Below are positions 61,801 through 64,000 of a stretch of 64,000 nucleotides of DNA, piece after piece. Position 1 is the first letter of the stretch, and every line of letters starts with the position of its first letter. Source of the DNA: Ehretia macrophylla (taxonomy: Eukaryota; Streptophyta; Magnoliopsida; Boraginales; Ehretiaceae); NCBI GenBank assembly GCA_037974665.1, contig CM075771.1, forward strand, positions 17,085,425 to 17,149,424, written 5' to 3'. The notes below the pieces were generated by a model that had not been told where the DNA came from, made no database searches, and saw only the letters and a list, made by a program, of their open reading frames with translations. The position numbers and the translations under genes were made by a program.

Positions 61801-62741
61801 TGTCCCAAAATTGATGAAAATGTTTGATTTTGAGCTTCAGAAACAGGCGTAGCCGAGCAGGCTTGCTGCTCCCATCGTAGAGCTCTCGGAGAGCTTTACA
61901 ACGGTATGCTGCACACCGCGTAACTCCTTACAGATCAAAAGTTATGGGCACCGGAGCGTCGGAGACTTGGTCTTAAGCCCTACGCCCTCGGTTTGCAAGC
62001 CCAGCCTCTACGTGAAGCGAAGTTGTCTTGCCCAAGATGGCATGGGATTCGATAATTGAAATGTGATGGATTTGGTTGTCGTCCTTTTCGCGGCTCACGA
62101 CGTACGATTTGGGACAGAAAAACAGCGCAAAACAAGAAAAGTGTCCTGAAACTGATGAAAACATTCCATTTTGGGCTCGAAAAACATTCGCAGCCAAGCA
62201 GGATTACTGCCCCCGTCGTCGAGTTCCTGGAGAGCTTTCCAACGGAATGATGTAGGCCGCGTAACTCCTTACGGATCAAAAGTTATGGGCACCGTAGCGA
62301 CGGAAACCTGGTCTCAAGCCCTAGGCCCTCGGTTTGCGGGCACAGCCTCTACGAGAAACGAAGTTGTCTTGCCCAAGGTAGAGTGGGATTCGATAATAGA
62401 AATGTGATGGATTAGGTTGTCGTCCTTTTCTCGGCTCACGACGTACGATCCGGGACAGAAAAATATCGCAAAAGAAGAAAAGTGTCCCGAAACTGATGAA
62501 AACGTTCAATTTTGGGCTCTGAAAATAGGCGCAGTTGGGCAGGTTTGCTGCCCCAGTCGAAGAGCTCTCGGAGAACTTTGCAACGGTATGTTGTGCGCCG
62601 CTTAACTCCCTACGGATCAAAACTTATTGGCACCGGATCGACGGAGACCTGGTTCTAAGACCCACGCCCTCGGTTTGTGGCCCCAGCCTCTATGGGAAGA
62701 AAAGTTGTTTTTCCCAAGGTGCCGTTCGGTAATAGAAATGT

Positions 62742-62757
62742 GATGGATAAGCTTTTC
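62742..62757 (+). repeat. Half-length satellite monomer junction, second copy
   Basis: Identical junction to that at 58825-58840, 3,917 bp away. It was inherited through duplication of the 3.92-kb unit rather than arising twice. Confidence 0.85.
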
Positions 62758-64000
62758 AACGATATGTTGTGCGCCGCGTAACTTCTTATGGATCAAGAGT
62801 TATAGGTACTAGAGCGACGGAGACCTGGTCCTAAGCCCCACGCCCTCGGTTTGCGGCCCCAGCCTCTACGGGAAACGAAGTTGTCTTGCCCAAGGTGGCG
62901 TGGGATTTAGTAATAGAAATGTTATGGATTAGGTTGTCGTTCTTTTCGTAGCTCACGACGTACGATCCAGGCTGAAAAAACAGCGCAAAAAAAGAAAAGT
63001 GTCCCGAAACTGATGAAAACGTTCGATTTTCAGCTCCAAAAACAGGCGCAGCTGAGCAAGCTTGCTACTCCCGTCGTAGAGCTCTCATAGAGCTTTCCAA
63101 CGGTATGCTGTGCACCGCGTAACTTGTTACAAATCAAAAGTTATGGGCACCGGAGCGACGGAGACCTGGTCCTAAGCCCTACGCCCTCGTCTTGCAGGCA
63201 CAGCCTCTACGTGAAGCGAAGTTGTCTTGCCCAAGGTGGCGTGGGATTTGGTAATAGAAATGTGATGGACTAGGTTATCGTCCTTTTCGCCGCTCACGAC
63301 GTACGACCCAGGCCCGAAAAACAGCGTAAAAGAAGAAAAATATCCATAAACTAATGAAAACGTTCGATTTTGGGCATTGAAAACAGGCGCAGCTTAGCAG
63401 GCTTGATGTTGCCGTTGTAGAGCTCTCGGAGAGCTTTCCAACGGTATGCTGTGCGCCGCGTAACTCCTTACGGATCAAAAGTTATGGGCACTGGAGCGAC
63501 GGAGACCTGGTCCTAAGCCCCACACCCATGATTTACAGGCCCAGCCTCTACGTGAAGCGAAGTTGTCTTCCCCAAGGTGGCATGGGATTCGGTAATAGAA
63601 ATGTGATCGATTAGGTTGTCGTCCTTTTCACGGCTCACGACGTACAATTCGGGAAAGAAAAACAGCGAAAAGGAAGAAAATTGTGCCGAAACTGAGGAAA
63701 ATGTTTGATTTTGTTCTTCGAAAACAAGCACAGCCGAGCAAGCTTACTGCCTCTGTCGTAGAGCTCTCGGAGAGCTTTCCAACAGTATGTTGTGCACTGC
63801 GTAACTCCTTACGGATCAAAAGTTATGGGCACCGGAGCGACAGAGACCTGGTCCCAAGCCTCACGCCCACGGTTTGTGGGCCCAGCCTCTATGTGAACCG
63901 AAGTTGTCTTGCCCAGGGTGGAGTGGGATTCGGTAATAGAAATGTGATGGATTAAGTTGTCGTCTTTTTCATGGCTCACGACGTAGCATCCGGGACGGAA

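Larger units (their letters stand above)
50353..64000 (+). repeat. 341-bp satellite, block 5 (about 40 monomers), runs off the window
   Basis: Same monomer and strand, beginning with the right target duplication tacaa. The first unit completes the monomer interrupted at 39949. From about 56.5 kb the block consists of two copies of a 3.92-kb higher-order unit. No other sequence interrupts it. Confidence 0.95.
56571..64000 (+). repeat. 12-monomer higher-order repeat (about 3.92 kb), nearly two copies
   Basis: Five markers recur at almost the same offset: agcggtcttg at 56571 and 60492 (3,921), ggagccatg/ggtgccatg at about 57009 and 60930 (3,921), ggcgccgaaa at 57571 and 61492 (3,921), the half-monomer junction at 58831 and 62748 (3,917), and cgtcttgcag at 59271 and 63188 (3,917). 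Twelve monomers less about 160 bp missing from the half-monomer give the observed length. Adjacent monomers inside a copy are visibly less alike than the corresponding monomers of the two copies. Confidence 0.85.

Noticed and set aside
3571-64000. CENP-B box or CRM-type centromere targeting signal
   Set aside because: I looked for the mammalian CENP-B box pattern in the monomer and saw no convincing match, and no CRM-type integrase tail is present.

Overview
This window is gene-free repeat DNA from a plant nuclear genome, most likely a eudicot; I cannot name the species. The plant assignment rests on Ty3/gypsy chromovirus remnants of the Tekay (Del) type: an integrase tail with a chromodomain-like end, a GAATTTCG/CGAAATTC motif beside the polypurine tract, an initiator-Met primer site, and very long LTRs of about 2.5-3.9 kb. 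I found no host gene, tRNA, rRNA or CRISPR array.

About two thirds of the window (about 42.2 kb, roughly 124 units) is one satellite family with a canonical monomer of 341 bp, always on the same strand. It occupies 3571-6088, 10009-21859, 23293-29525, 32013-39949 and 50353-64000. These blocks are one ancestral array split by retroelements. Monomers differ from each other, but diagnostic variants recur at fixed distances. This reveals higher-order repeats (HORs): a hexamer of about 2.04 kb (25.7-33.5 kb), a 12-monomer unit of about 3.92 kb that carries a half-length monomer (56.5-64 kb), a related pair about 7.82 kb apart once an inserted element is subtracted (34.3-36.4 versus 52.9-54.6 kb), and local 3- and 4-monomer duplications. 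The pattern suggests a centromeric or other heterochromatic array, but location is an inference.

The remaining third is retroelement fossils of two related LTR families. Family B (Tekay-like, read on the minus strand) is present as: a nested fragment at the window start with an integrase/chromodomain remnant (272-3570); a solo LTR (6089-10008); a partial LTR (21860-23292); and a two-LTR element with a short gag-only interior (39950-50352). Family A is present as an LTR end nested in family B (1-271) and a clean solo LTR (29526-32012) with a perfect 5-bp target duplication.

The most interesting structures are the multi-scale HOR organisation, whose register survives across both the family A solo LTR and the gag-only element, so those insertions are younger than the HOR amplification; a stem-loop and a palindrome conserved with compensating changes between the two LTR families; a roughly 20-bp minisatellite of ACGTG-type motifs at the start of the family B LTR whose copy number varies; and a gag-only interior with four evenly built zinc knuckles. 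All distances were read by eye from the printed coordinates.
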